A stretch of DNA of 64,000 nucleotides, from positions 179,411 through 243,410 of the forward strand of contig LDXJ01000059.1 of NCBI GenBank assembly GCA_001029295.1, read 5' to 3'. Source of the stretch: Peptococcaceae bacterium CEB3 (lineage in GTDB: Bacteria > Bacillota > Desulfitobacteriia > Desulfitobacteriales > Desulfitobacteriaceae). Both the position numbers and the translations under genes were made by a program. The stretch's first letter is position 1. The number at the start of each line of letters is the position of its first letter. Shown piece after piece: positions 24,827 to 33,373 of this stretch. The notes under the pieces were generated by a model that was not told where the DNA came from, searched no databases, and saw only the letters and a list, made by a program, of their open reading frames with translations.

Positions 24827-26923
24827 ATGCCGATAGCATTGGGTCTTGACACAGGTGGTACGTATACGGACGGAGTCTTATTGGATTTAACAACCCGGAC
24901 ACTTCTCGCCAAGGCCAAGTGCCTCACTACCAGGGAAGACTTATCCATTGGAATTCGCGGATGTATCGACAGTCTGGATTGCCCGCGCTTCGATGCGGTG
25001 AGTTTGGTGGCGTTATCCACTACTTTGGCGACAAATGCCATCATTGAAGGCCGCGGTTGCCGGGTAGGACTGATCTTGATTGGCCACGAAGCTGTAGGCA
25101 ATTTCCCGGCCCAAGAGGTTGCCAGTGTGGCGGGAGGACACGACATCAAAGGCTGCCCGGTCACGGAGTTGGATATCGCGGCTTTGCAAAAGGCGTTGCG
25201 GGGTATGCAAGGCAAGGTGGACACCTTAGCAATCTCGAGTTATCTCAGTGTGCGTAATCCGGAACACGAACTCCTGGCTTTACGGGAGATCAAAGACTTT
25301 TGGGATGTGCCGGTGGTATGTGCCCACCAACTGACGACCACCCTCGGTTTCCATGAGCGCACGGTTACCGCCTGCCTTAACGCCCAGCTTTTACCGATTG
25401 TCGCCGAATTGTTAAGTGCCGTAAAACGCGTGCTAGCCGAGAAAAAGATTGAGGCTCCGCTCATGGTGGCCAGGGGTAACGGGTCGCTTATGAGTGAGGA
25501 GGTTACCAAAGAAAAGCCGATTCAAACTATTCTTTCCGGGCCTGCCGCCAGTATTGTCGGCGCTACCTTTCTGACCGGCCAGAAGAAAGCGCTGGTACTA
25601 GATATGGGCGGTACAACAACCGATATCGCCCTCTTAGAGAAAGGAAGACCGGGAGTAAACAGCGAAGGGGCCGTGGTGGGTGGATGGAAGACAAGGGTGG
25701 AGGCTGCGGAAATAAGCACTTTCGGTATCGGAGGTGACAGTTACATTCGAGTCTCCCCCGGCCGCGGGTTGAGCATTGGTCCCAAAAGGGTGTGGCCCTT
25801 GGCAGTGGCCGCCAAGCGTTATCCTCAGTTAATTAGCGAGTTAGCGGGATTATCCGAGAAAAGCGAGGTGAGAGGCTATCAACCTGTCGATTGCTGGACG
25901 CTGGTAAAAAGGCCGCTTCCCGCTCATGATTGGTCTGGGCCTGAGTGGCAAGTGATCAGGGCCTTAGAGGATGGAGCACACAATATCTTCGAATTGGCAA
26001 ACCGGGTGGGGCAGTATCCGAGCTTGTTACCAATGGCTCGCCTGGAGCAAGCCCAGGTCGTGGGCAGGATTTCTCTGACGCCGACCGACTTATTGCATGC
26101 GGCCGGAAGGTTCACCCAGTGGAATGTGGAAGCGGCGACGGCAACGGTGTGCCTGCAGGCCAAGCGGATGAACCTAACCAACGAAGACTTCTTGCATCTA
26201 GCTTTAGCTGAGGTGGAAAACGCCCTGTCGCGTACTATCCTGCAAAGTATCATCTCCAAGCAGGGTTACAACATCGACTTGGCGGAAGATCCCGGAGCAG
26301 GAGTGTTCCTCGGCCGCTTCTTGAGGCAAAAAGCGCCAAATGGGCTTGGCGTTGAGCTGTACCTTGACTACCCGATTGTAGCGATTGGAGCGCCTGTACC
26401 AGCCTATCTGCCGCTGGTCGGCAAAAGATTTCATACCGAAGTGCTTATTCCGGAGCACGCCGAAGTAGCAAACGCGGTCGGGGCAGCCGTTGGGCAAGTC
26501 GTGGAGACGGTTAGGGTTTTGGTCAAACCGGGTGCAGAGGGAGGATTTGTAGTACATGCCCCCTGGGAGTGGGCAGCATTTTCACATCTCGAGGAGGCCG
26601 AAAGATATGCGGTGGAGAGAGCTCGGGAGGTTGCGCAGCGGAACGCGGCAAGAGCGGGAGCCGCCGAATCACGTCTCATGGTGGAAAAAGAGACAAAGGT
26701 GGCGCATTCGAGCGTAAGTAACGACGATCTTTTTGTTGAAACTCAGATTGAGGTAACGGCCGTCGGGCCTCCGATTTGGGGCGAAAGCAGGATGAAGAGC
26801 AAGGTTCTGGCTTGTTATACGCTCGCCGACGAAATCAACAAGGTGTTACCGAAAAGCGTAGATTTAGAGCTGTTGCCATGCTGTGGAAGAGCGCAGCAAG
26901 AAATTTATGCAGGACATAGCTAA
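24827..26923 (+). CDS. Hydantoinase A / oxoprolinase-family ASKHA ATPase-like protein
   Basis: A 698-residue protein of the hydantoinase/oxoprolinase group. It starts with the phosphate-binding ALGLDTGGTYTDGVL and has a second ASKHA motif LVLDMGGTTTDIALLEKG near residue 262, followed by FGIGGDSYIRV. Hydantoinase A enzymes open cyclic amides using ATP. Here the gene lies between two MttB homologues and a corrinoid protein, where a RamA or RACE activator is usually found, but it has no Fe-S cysteine motif. It may be an amidase-like step or a substitute corrinoid activator; neither is proven. Confidence 0.82.
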   Translation: MPIALGLDTGGTYTDGVLLDLTTRTLLAKAKCLTTREDLSIGIRGCIDSLDCPRFDAVSLVALSTTLATNAIIEGRGCRVGLILIGHEAVGNFPAQEVASVAGGHDIKGCPVTELDIAALQKALRGMQGKVDTLAISSYLSVRNPEHELLALREIKDFWDVPVVCAHQLTTTLGFHERTVTACLNAQLLPIVAELLSAVKRVLAEKKIEAPLMVARGNGSLMSEEVTKEKPIQTILSGPAASIVGATFLTGQKKALVLDMGGTTTDIALLEKGRPGVNSEGAVVGGWKTRVEAAEISTFGIGGDSYIRVSPGRGLSIGPKRVWPLAVAAKRYPQLISELAGLSEKSEVRGYQPVDCWTLVKRPLPAHDWSGPEWQVIRALEDGAHNIFELANRVGQYPSLLPMARLEQAQVVGRISLTPTDLLHAAGRFTQWNVEAATATVCLQAKRMNLTNEDFLHLALAEVENALSRTILQSIISKQGYNIDLAEDPGAGVFLGRFLRQKAPNGLGVELYLDYPIVAIGAPVPAYLPLVGKRFHTEVLIPEHAEVANAVGAAVGQVVETVRVLVKPGAEGGFVVHAPWEWAAFSHLEEAERYAVERAREVAQRNAARAGAAESRLMVEKETKVAHSSVSNDDLFVETQIEVTAVGPPIWGESRMKSKVLACYTLADEINKVLPKSVDLELLPCCGRAQQEIYAGHS

Positions 26924-26996
26924 GAAAGAAGTTGAAGCAGTGGAGAGCATGCAGTGGCTCACTGAGTCTGTTCAAGAGGCTGTAAGCGCACCATAA
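26883..26996 (+). CDS. Possible small helical protein overlapping the hydantoinase gene end
   Basis: A 37-residue frame from a GTG at 26883 (or 29 residues from the ATG at 26907) to TAA at 26994, rich in Glu, Lys and Ala and predicted helical (KKEVEAVESMQWLTESVQ). It overlaps the end of the upstream gene by about 40 bases. No clear ribosome site is seen. It may be chance or the frameshifted tail of the hydantoinase-like gene. Confidence 0.25.
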   Translation: MEERSKKFMQDIAKKEVEAVESMQWLTESVQEAVSAP

Positions 26997-27072
26997 GTAG
27001 ACTTTGCCACTTGGAGTTTTACGCGAAAGTGTATTTAAAGCCATAACGAAAAAGTTCTAGGGGGAAGAGGCA

Positions 27073-27711
27073 ATGGGAAAATATTTCGAAGAAATTTCTC
27101 AAAATGTTATTACGGCCAAGCAGGACAAAGTCAAAGAATTGACCCAACAGGCAATTGATGATGGCGTGGATCCCGTTGAAATCATTAACAGTGGTTTTAT
27201 TCCCGGAATGAACGTCGTAGGTATTCGTTTTAAAGCCGGGGATATGTTTGTGCCGGAAGTGTTGATGTCGGCTCGTGCCATGGCTGCCGGTATGGATTTG
27301 GTGAAACCATTGCTCTTGGGTCGAGAAGTTCCTTCGCGGGGTAAGGTTGTGCTCGGAACTGTCAAAGGCGATTTGCATGACATCGGCAAAAACCTTGTGG
27401 GTATGATGCTCGAAAGTGCCGGTTACACCGTTATTAATCTGGGTGTAGATGTGCCAGCCACTAAATTTCTTCAAGCCGTTAAGGACAGCAAACCTGATAT
27501 CCTGGGTATGTCGGCTCTACTTACGACCACTATGCTAGGCATGAAAGACGTTATTGAATTACTGAAAGAAGAAGGAGTGCGCGAGCAGGTGAAAGTTATT
27601 ATCGGCGGAGCACCCATCTCCAAGGAATTTGCCGACAAAATCGGCGCCGATGGTTATGCACCTGATGCAGGGTCCACAACCGAACTGTGTCATAACTTAA
27701 TTGCACGTTGA
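27073..27711 (+). CDS. Methyltransferase corrinoid protein (MttC family)
   Basis: B12-binding methyl carrier of 212 residues. The helical N-terminal domain contains FVPEVLMSARAMAAGMDLVKPLL. The cobalamin domain has DLHDIG near residue 102 (His as cobalt ligand), SALLTTTM and IGGAP. It is close in sequence to the corrinoid protein at 13443, sharing the GTVKGDLHDIGKNLV core. The ATG follows AGGGGGAAGAGG. Placed between the hydantoinase-like gene and the second mttB, it should be the methyl acceptor for both MttB homologues. Confidence 0.93.
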   Translation: MGKYFEEISQNVITAKQDKVKELTQQAIDDGVDPVEIINSGFIPGMNVVGIRFKAGDMFVPEVLMSARAMAAGMDLVKPLLLGREVPSRGKVVLGTVKGDLHDIGKNLVGMMLESAGYTVINLGVDVPATKFLQAVKDSKPDILGMSALLTTTMLGMKDVIELLKEEGVREQVKVIIGGAPISKEFADKIGADGYAPDAGSTTELCHNLIAR

Positions 27712-27820
27712 TAGGGAAGTGCAAGGAAGCTGTGCGCTTGCATTACCATTTTCATATTGGCTACGTTTAGTGTCATGGATGGTGAAAGAAGACCGGGCGG
27801 ATGAAGAAAGAGGTGTCTGA

Positions 27821-29272
27821 ATGTATTCTGCATTAGAAGGCGGTCAGCTTCGTTTATTTAACGACTCCGAGGTTAACGCCATCCATTCAGGAGTTGTAAG
27901 ACTTCTCGAAGAAGTGGGAATGAAAGTAAAGAGTAGACAGGCGTTGGAGATTTTCGAAAGATCCGGGGCGGTTGTTGATCCGGTTTCGGAAATAGTGAAA
28001 ATCCCCCAAACCATGTTGGCAAAAGCCATTAAGACCGCTCCGTCGAAGGTCATCATTCACGGCCGTGAGGAAAAGAACGATGCGGTCCTGGAAAAGAGCA
28101 GGGTGCATTTTGGTACGGGTGGAACGGTTATGTACGCTTTGGATTTTAAAAGCGGGGAGAGAAGAACCACTAACACCCAGGATGTGCGGGATCTAGCCCG
28201 CTTGGTTGATGCCCTAGAGAATATTGCCTTTTACGTAATCCACACCTATCCCGCCGATGTGGCAGAAAAAGACGTCGATGTTAACCGCTTTTATTGGGCT
28301 CTTACGAACACGACGAAACCGATCATGGGTGGTATGTATACCATGCAGGGCCTGAGGGAAGCCATTAAGATTTCGGAAATGGTGGCGGGGGGAGCGGACA
28401 AACTGCGGGAAAGACCTTTTGTTTCCTTTATAACCCTCATGGTAAGCCCGTTGGTCATGGATTGGCATTATACTGATTTTCTTATTGAAGTAGCCAAAAA
28501 AGGCCTGCCTTTAGCGGTACCGTCTGAACCGCTTGCCGGAGCTACTTCTCCGGTAACCTTGGCCGCTACGATTACTACTAATCTGGCCGAAACACTGGCG
28601 GGTCTGACTTTGACTCAATTAGTGAATCCCGGAACCCCGACTTTGATCGGGACAACATCCAGCATTATGGATATGAAAACAGGTACGTATGTCGCCGGGG
28701 CAATTGAGTCTTCCCTGATAAACGCCGGCATAGCCCAAATGGCCCAGCATTACGATCTACCGCTCTATGCCACAGGCGGACAGTCCGATTCCAAGGTCCA
28801 CGATGCTCAGGCCGGGTATGAGAGTGCCGCCCAGGCAATGACTTTGGGTCTTTCCGGGGCGAATTGGATCCACGATGCAGCTGGACTACTGGAATGCTGT
28901 ACAACCGTTTCTTATGAGAAAACGGTAATTGACAACGAGATCCTTGGGAATGTCTTAAGAGTCCTCAGAGGTGTGGAAGTCACAGAAGACACGCTAGCTA
29001 TCGAGGTGATACGAAAAGAAGGACCCGCTGGCAACTTCTTGGCTAACCCCCATACGGCGGAACATTTTAGAAGTGAGTTCTTCATTCCCAAAATATCCGA
29101 TAGGTGGAACAGGATCACCTGGAAAGAGAATGGCAGTCTCGATGCTCACGCCCGTGCCCATATGATGGCAGAAAAAATCTTAGAGATCCATAGGGCGACA
29201 CCGATCGATCCGAAGACAAGAAATGAAATTCGCCGAATGTTCCCCGGGATTAGAGGCGAAGACCTGGAATAG
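27821..29272 (+). CDS. Non-pyrrolysine MttB-family methyltransferase, copy 2
   Basis: Second MttB homologue, 483 residues, no in-frame amber codon, similar to copy 1 along its length. Shared segments include VHFGTGGTVMYALDFKSGERR, PLAGATSPVTLA and GANWIHDAAGLLE. Start ATG follows AAAGAGG. Two non-identical MttB paralogues with one corrinoid protein suggest two substrates, successive demethylation of one substrate, or a heteromeric enzyme. A strong terminator at 29364 ends this operon. Confidence 0.9.
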   Translation: MYSALEGGQLRLFNDSEVNAIHSGVVRLLEEVGMKVKSRQALEIFERSGAVVDPVSEIVKIPQTMLAKAIKTAPSKVIIHGREEKNDAVLEKSRVHFGTGGTVMYALDFKSGERRTTNTQDVRDLARLVDALENIAFYVIHTYPADVAEKDVDVNRFYWALTNTTKPIMGGMYTMQGLREAIKISEMVAGGADKLRERPFVSFITLMVSPLVMDWHYTDFLIEVAKKGLPLAVPSEPLAGATSPVTLAATITTNLAETLAGLTLTQLVNPGTPTLIGTTSSIMDMKTGTYVAGAIESSLINAGIAQMAQHYDLPLYATGGQSDSKVHDAQAGYESAAQAMTLGLSGANWIHDAAGLLECCTTVSYEKTVIDNEILGNVLRVLRGVEVTEDTLAIEVIRKEGPAGNFLANPHTAEHFRSEFFIPKISDRWNRITWKENGSLDAHARAHMMAEKILEIHRATPIDPKTRNEIRRMFPGIRGEDLE

Positions 29273-29363
29273 AAGGGTATTGGGTTCCGTTGGGTCCTGA
29301 TTTTCTCTCCGGCACCCTGGCAAGGTGAAAAAAACAGTTCTAAAATTAAAATATATGTAATTC

Positions 29364-29389
29364 GGCGGGTATAGCCCGCCTTATTTTTT
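29364..29389 (+). terminator. Intrinsic terminator of the mttB operon
   Basis: GGCGGG-TATAG-CCCGCC followed by TTATTTTTT: a GC-rich six-pair stem, five-base loop and T-tract, 92 bases after the second mttB stop. Confidence 0.9.
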
Positions 29390-29523
29390 ACAGATAGCCC
29401 CCTTAAACATGCTACCATCGAAGACCTGGATGAATACGAGTTCCTCGATTCTACAGCCCCGCGCCGCGTCCAGGGATTGGAAGAGCGATTGGAATCGCTT
29501 CCTGTTGTTCGTATCCCACCCTG
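29390..29523 (+). pseudogene. Possible internal fragment of a UroD-family gene
   Basis: In one frame these bases read without start codon to a TGA as DSPLKHATIEDLDEYEFLD, then TAPRRVQGLEERLESLPVV. This resembles the conserved N-terminal-half segment of UroD-family methyltransferases (SPL-K-x-A-T-x-E-D-L, then P-x-R-x-x-G-L-x-E-R). Neither the N-terminal nor C-terminal part is present, and the frame begins next to the terminator at 29364. I read it as debris of a lost UroD gene. The rest of the 29273-29633 gap holds the terminator and a TATAAT at 29582. Confidence 0.45.
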
Positions 29524-29633
29524 ATGAGGTTCATCTGCTCGGTTCGAACGAAATTCCTATACAAAAATGACGGCCATAGTCTATAATTATGACTGACAGA
29601 GAAATTGAGAGAGTTCCGAGAGGGGGCATCGTA

Positions 29634-31280
29634 TTGAGCGAAATAGTCGTGACATCCGCCTATCCAGAACTCACAGCCTTGGTCATGGAACTTGCCGCGG
29701 AATTGAAAATGGAAGTCTGTATGATTGAGACCGTGTTGGAAGATGCCATTGAGGAGGTGAAAAAACTTCTCGTCAAAGAACAGCCACTCGTTCTAGTGAG
29801 TAGGGGCGCAACGGCCGAGATGCTTCGGAAGACCATCTCTTTACCAGTGGTCCTGTTGAGCCCGAGTGAGATGGATGTTCTGCAAGCAATAGCTAAAGCC
29901 AAAGAACGAAGTCAACGCATTGGTTACTTAAGTTATCCACAGGTAACTGATGCTGAGTTTATTAGTAAAGTCTTTGATGTTTTGCACGTAAAGATCAATC
30001 ACTACCCTTACAAAAACATAGTGGAGCTGTCTTCCCAGATCGAAAAAGCGCATTATGACGGCTGCGAAGCCATTATCGGTGGGGGGCTGCGAGGAGTGCG
30101 CATCGCCAAGGCCTATGGGATGGAGGGCTTTCTCATTTACTCCAGCCGTACGACAGTGACAGGTGCGTTGGAAAGAGCACGGGAGCTTGTGGCTATCCAG
30201 ACTCAAAAAAAGGAGGACATGGATCGACAAAGGCGGTCCAGTTTGGCCAAGGGTCTGGTTGCCCGTTTTTCTTTTCGGGATCTTGTGGGGCCAGCACTGA
30301 GAGAAACTGTGGCTAAGGCCGAACGTTTTAGTGAAGTAGATGCCACGGTTTTGATCCTGGGGGAGAGCGGGACCGGGAAGGAACTTTTTGCCCAGAGCAT
30401 TCACGCCAGCAGTCCACGGAACCACGGACCTTTTGTAGCTTTAAACTGTGCGGCTCTCCCTGAGCATCTTTTGGAAAGCGAGCTTTTCGGATATGAGGAG
30501 GGTTCTTTTACTGGCGCTAAAAAAGGTGGCCGGATTGGACTCTTTGAACTGGCCGACCACGGAACAATTTTCTTGGATGAGATCGGCAAGATGTCTTCTA
30601 ATTTGCAAGCTGGTCTTTTGCGCGTCCTGCAAACTAAGGAGATACGCCGGTTAGGTGGTGACCGTATTACCCCGGTCAATGTCCGGGTTATTGCCGCCAG
30701 CAATGAAGACCTGATCTCGGAAGTGGATCACGGACATTTCCGTCGGGACCTGTATTATCGCCTCAATGTCCTGAATTTGTACCTCCCACCCCTGCGCCAC
30801 AGGCGGCAAGATATTCCGGTCTTGATACAACACATACTGCGACGTCGGGAATATTCTTTACACGATCAGGTAGCCATCGCGCCGGAGTTTATGGCCCTAC
30901 TCCAATCCTACGAGTGGCCGGGAAATGTCCGGGAATTGGAAAATATCTTGGAGCGCTACGTAGTTCTAGTAGGGGGGAAGAAATCTTTGAACTACAAGGA
31001 ATTCTTAGCGTCTTTTCCCGAGCTGTTGTCTGGTCAGGGGCTTGCTGTGCCTAAAGAAAAGGACTTAGTCCCCGAAGGGGAGACGGAAGACCAAACTGCG
31101 ACCGTAGGTGGTCTGAATGACGAGGGTGACAAGGCCGTCATGGTTCGCCCCGGAACGTTGGAAGAGATGGAACTTCAACTCATGTTTGCCCTATTGCAGC
31201 GCTGCCACGGCAATAAGTCACAGCTAGCTGAACTCCTCGGCATCAGCCGGACGACTTTGTGGAAAAAACTTAACCCCTGA
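29634..31280 (+). CDS. Sigma-54-dependent activator with PrpR-type sensor domain
   Basis: Enhancer-binding regulator, 548 residues from the TTG at 29634, which follows AGAGGGGG; the ATG at 29589 coincides with a TATAAT-like box and lacks a ribosome site. The N-terminal part (about 1-180) is a PrpR_N receptor domain as in the propionate regulator, with LVSRGATAEMLR and GCEAIIGGGL. The AAA+ domain has [15 protein letters not shown] and the contact loop GSFTGA, where Ser replaces the usual Ala. The Fis-type end reads LAELLGISRTTLWKKL. The divergent-free position before the MFS gene and the shared palindromes at 31327 and 33061 suggest it controls both downstream units. Confidence 0.92.
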   Translation: MSEIVVTSAYPELTALVMELAAELKMEVCMIETVLEDAIEEVKKLLVKEQPLVLVSRGATAEMLRKTISLPVVLLSPSEMDVLQAIAKAKERSQRIGYLSYPQVTDAEFISKVFDVLHVKINHYPYKNIVELSSQIEKAHYDGCEAIIGGGLRGVRIAKAYGMEGFLIYSSRTTVTGALERARELVAIQTQKKEDMDRQRRSSLAKGLVARFSFRDLVGPALRETVAKAERFSEVDATVLILGESGTGKELFAQSIHASSPRNHGPFVALNCAALPEHLLESELFGYEEGSFTGAKKGGRIGLFELADHGTIFLDEIGKMSSNLQAGLLRVLQTKEIRRLGGDRITPVNVRVIAASNEDLISEVDHGHFRRDLYYRLNVLNLYLPPLRHRRQDIPVLIQHILRRREYSLHDQVAIAPEFMALLQSYEWPGNVRELENILERYVVLVGGKKSLNYKEFLASFPELLSGQGLAVPKEKDLVPEGETEDQTATVGGLNDEGDKAVMVRPGTLEEMELQLMFALLQRCHGNKSQLAELLGISRTTLWKKLNP

Positions 31281-31326
31281 CAGATTTCAAACCGGGATGA
31301 GTCCAGGGGAAGGCCTTTTTGTGCTA

Positions 31327-31343
31327 TGTTCAAAAGATGAACA
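31327..31343. promoter_or_regulatory. Palindrome TGTTCA-N5-TGAACA, candidate activator site
   Basis: TGTTCAAAAGATGAACA is a perfect six-base palindrome around five bases, centred about 165 bases upstream of the -24 box at 31499. A weaker copy starts at 31399. The same architecture occurs at 33061 before the next operon. Confidence 0.65.
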
Positions 31344-31419
31344 CCAGGATTGGCGATCCGAAGTTGTGTTTACCTTCTGGACATTGTTTGGTTTGTACTG
31401 TTCAAATTTAACGGTTACG

Positions 31420-31447
31420 AGTTCCCTCATGGGAGCTTTTTGTTTTT
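31420..31447 (+). terminator. Intrinsic terminator after the PrpR-type activator gene
   Basis: AGTTCCC pairs with GGGAGCT (one G-T wobble) around TCAT and is followed by TTTTGTTTTT. It ends the activator transcript before the MFS promoter. With the palindromes and promoter it accounts for the 31281-31627 gap. Confidence 0.75.
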
Positions 31448-31498
31448 CCTAAGGAGCCCTGTAACCTAACTCAAGTCTTTTTCAGGAGAAATTGCACC

Positions 31499-31514
31499 TG
31501 GCATAATTATTGCA
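31499..31514 (+). promoter_or_regulatory. Sigma-54 promoter of the MFS transporter gene
   Basis: TGGCATAATTATTGCA matches TGGCAC-N5-TTGCA except for one base, 113 bases before the MFS start. Confidence 0.85.
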
Positions 31515-31627
31515 TTTAAGGTTTTATTGGGTGAATTCAGAAATGTCGAAAATATAGGATAGCCGGAGGGAGGGAGAAATAGAAAATTGCTACGGTATCG
31601 GGAATAAAGATAAGGAGGATTGAATGG

Positions 31628-32962
31628 ATGGCTATTCAGCGAATGGGCGAACAAGAAGGCCCTTGGTACAAACACGTCAACCCTTACCAATGGAAGGTGC
31701 TCTTGGTTTCTTTCCTCGGCTGGATCTTCGACGGCTACGAAGGATATGTGATCTCTTTGGCAATGGCTCCTATCTTGACAAGCTTAATCCCTCATGCCAA
31801 TGTGGAAACAATCGGTTATTACGGTGGCATTCTTATGTCTGTCATGTTGCTCGGCTGGGCCACAGGTGGTATCGTCGGTGGTGTTCTGGCCGACTACATT
31901 GGCCGTCGAAAAACGATGATTTTGACTATCCTGGTCTATGCCTTATCCACGTTTGTAACGGGTTTAGCAACTAGCTTCCTCCAAATTTGCATCTTCCGTT
32001 TTATTACGGGTCTCGGAATAGGTGGAGAATGGTCTACTGGAACCTCTATGATTGCGGAGACATGGCCTGAAAAAGCCCGTTCCAAAGGCCAGGGTATCAT
32101 GCAAAGTGGTTATGGATTTGGACAGTTTCTGGGGGCCTTTATTTGGTTAATCATTTCGATGTCTTTCGGCGCGAACGGATGGCGGTTCCTCTTCTTCGTT
32201 GGTGTGATACCGGCTCTGATGACGCTCTATCTCAGGCGGGGTATTAAGGAATCGGAGCGCTGGGAGCGAGCCAATGAAAAGAGAAACAAGCTCAAAGAAA
32301 ACTATCAAGGACTCTCGGCAGAGGAGAAGATTGAGACATCTTTTTCCCTAAAGTATATTTTCAGTGTTCCGAAATACCGCAAGCGGACCTTGCTGGCATT
32401 CGGCCTTTCTCTAAGCACTACGTTGGGTTACTGGGGTTCGTCCAGCTTTATTCCTACGTATATGGGGAGCTTGGCTAAGAATGCAGGCCTGCCTAATCCT
32501 GCCTCTTATTCCGGAACATCAGGAATGTATTACAGTGCCGGGGCGATTTTAGGGTATCTAATTTTCGGATTAATTGTTGACAAATTTGGGAGGAGGTGGT
32601 CCATCGCCCTCTACTACTTCTTTTCTCTGCTGATTATCCCCACCGTCTTCCTCTGGGTACACGACATTACTATCCTGATGCCACTGGTTTTAGTCAACGG
32701 TTTCTTCACCTTGGGACAGTTTTCTTGGAACCCAGTTTACATTCCGGAACTCTACCCAACCCAAGTCCGCTCGACGGCGGCCAGTTTTATCTTCAATGCT
32801 TCACGTTATGTCTCAGCCATTGGCCCGTTTGTGGCTGGAACGATTGTGGCAAGGGCGGGAGGTTTTGGCTATGCTGCTTCGATTGTGGCCTTGTTCTATT
32901 TCGTAGGGCTCATCTGCCTGCCTTTCTTACCCGAAACGAAAGGGCAACCACTTCCTGAATAA
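31628..32962 (+). CDS. MFS transporter, organic-acid/sugar porter type
   Basis: Twelve-helix major facilitator of 444 residues. Family signatures are DGYEGYVIS in helix 1, GGVLADYIGRRKT in the 2-3 loop, GIGGEWSTGTSMIAE in helix 4 and the second-half copy GLIVDKFGRRW; VYIPELYPTQVRSTA precedes helix 11. These fit the sialate, aromatic-acid or dicarboxylate porters of the superfamily. The ATG is seven bases after GGAGG. It has its own sigma-54 promoter and a terminator, so it is a single-gene unit that probably imports the substrate of the PrpD/Sdh/Suc operon. Confidence 0.9.
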   Translation: MAIQRMGEQEGPWYKHVNPYQWKVLLVSFLGWIFDGYEGYVISLAMAPILTSLIPHANVETIGYYGGILMSVMLLGWATGGIVGGVLADYIGRRKTMILTILVYALSTFVTGLATSFLQICIFRFITGLGIGGEWSTGTSMIAETWPEKARSKGQGIMQSGYGFGQFLGAFIWLIISMSFGANGWRFLFFVGVIPALMTLYLRRGIKESERWERANEKRNKLKENYQGLSAEEKIETSFSLKYIFSVPKYRKRTLLAFGLSLSTTLGYWGSSSFIPTYMGSLAKNAGLPNPASYSGTSGMYYSAGAILGYLIFGLIVDKFGRRWSIALYYFFSLLIIPTVFLWVHDITILMPLVLVNGFFTLGQFSWNPVYIPELYPTQVRSTAASFIFNASRYVSAIGPFVAGTIVARAGGFGYAASIVALFYFVGLICLPFLPETKGQPLPE

Positions 32963-33005
32963 GAAGAGGTCGCCGTGTCGAGGCAAGAGGCGTTGCTGGA
33001 AAGAA

Positions 33006-33044
33006 CCCAATACCTTTGCCTTGGAGGTATTGGGGCTTTTTTTG
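33006..33044 (+). terminator. Intrinsic terminator of the MFS gene
   Basis: CCCAATACC pairs perfectly with GGTATTGGG around an eleven-base loop, followed by GCTTTTTTTG. Confidence 0.9.
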
Positions 33045-33060
33045 CGGCGGGATAGAGTAG

Positions 33061-33077
33061 TGTTCACTAAATGAACT
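33061..33077. promoter_or_regulatory. Palindrome TGTTCA-N5-TGAACT, candidate activator site
   Basis: TGTTCACTAAATGAACT has the same half-sites and five-base spacer as the element at 31327, here about 100 bases upstream of the -24 box at 33170. The remaining bases of the 32963-33373 gap hold the terminator and promoter listed and nothing else I can support. Confidence 0.65.
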
Positions 33078-33169
33078 TAAAGGACTTTTCGATGGTTAAC
33101 AATATGAACAGGTTTCGAAGTACCTGACGCAAAAAGGGGGCTGGAACGGTCTGGGGAGTCGCGTTTTCT

Positions 33170-33185
33170 CGGCACAGAACTTGCA
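33170..33185 (+). promoter_or_regulatory. Sigma-54 promoter of the prpD-sdh-suc operon
   Basis: CGGCACAGAACTTGCA keeps GGCAC-N5-TTGCA exactly, with C for T at the first base. It lies 188 bases before the MmgE/PrpD start. Confidence 0.8.
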
Positions 33186-33373
33186 TTGCCGAAGTAGTGT
33201 GAGAATTAAGAATAGCAGGGAAAATAACGTGGGTGACATTTTGCCTTTGCAGTTTGTTCCAGGGAGTAGAGTAAGGGACGATACAAAGAGGGAATAAGAA
33301 GCTGGTAGACACGGCGTGCAAAACACGAGGTGAGCAGCAAACGCCACATCGTAGGAAAGGGGAGGAAGGAAAA

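Noticed and set aside
23330..29272. Pyrrolysine-containing MttB
   Set aside because: Both MttB homologues read through their full family length without any in-frame amber codon, so they belong to the non-pyrrolysine group.
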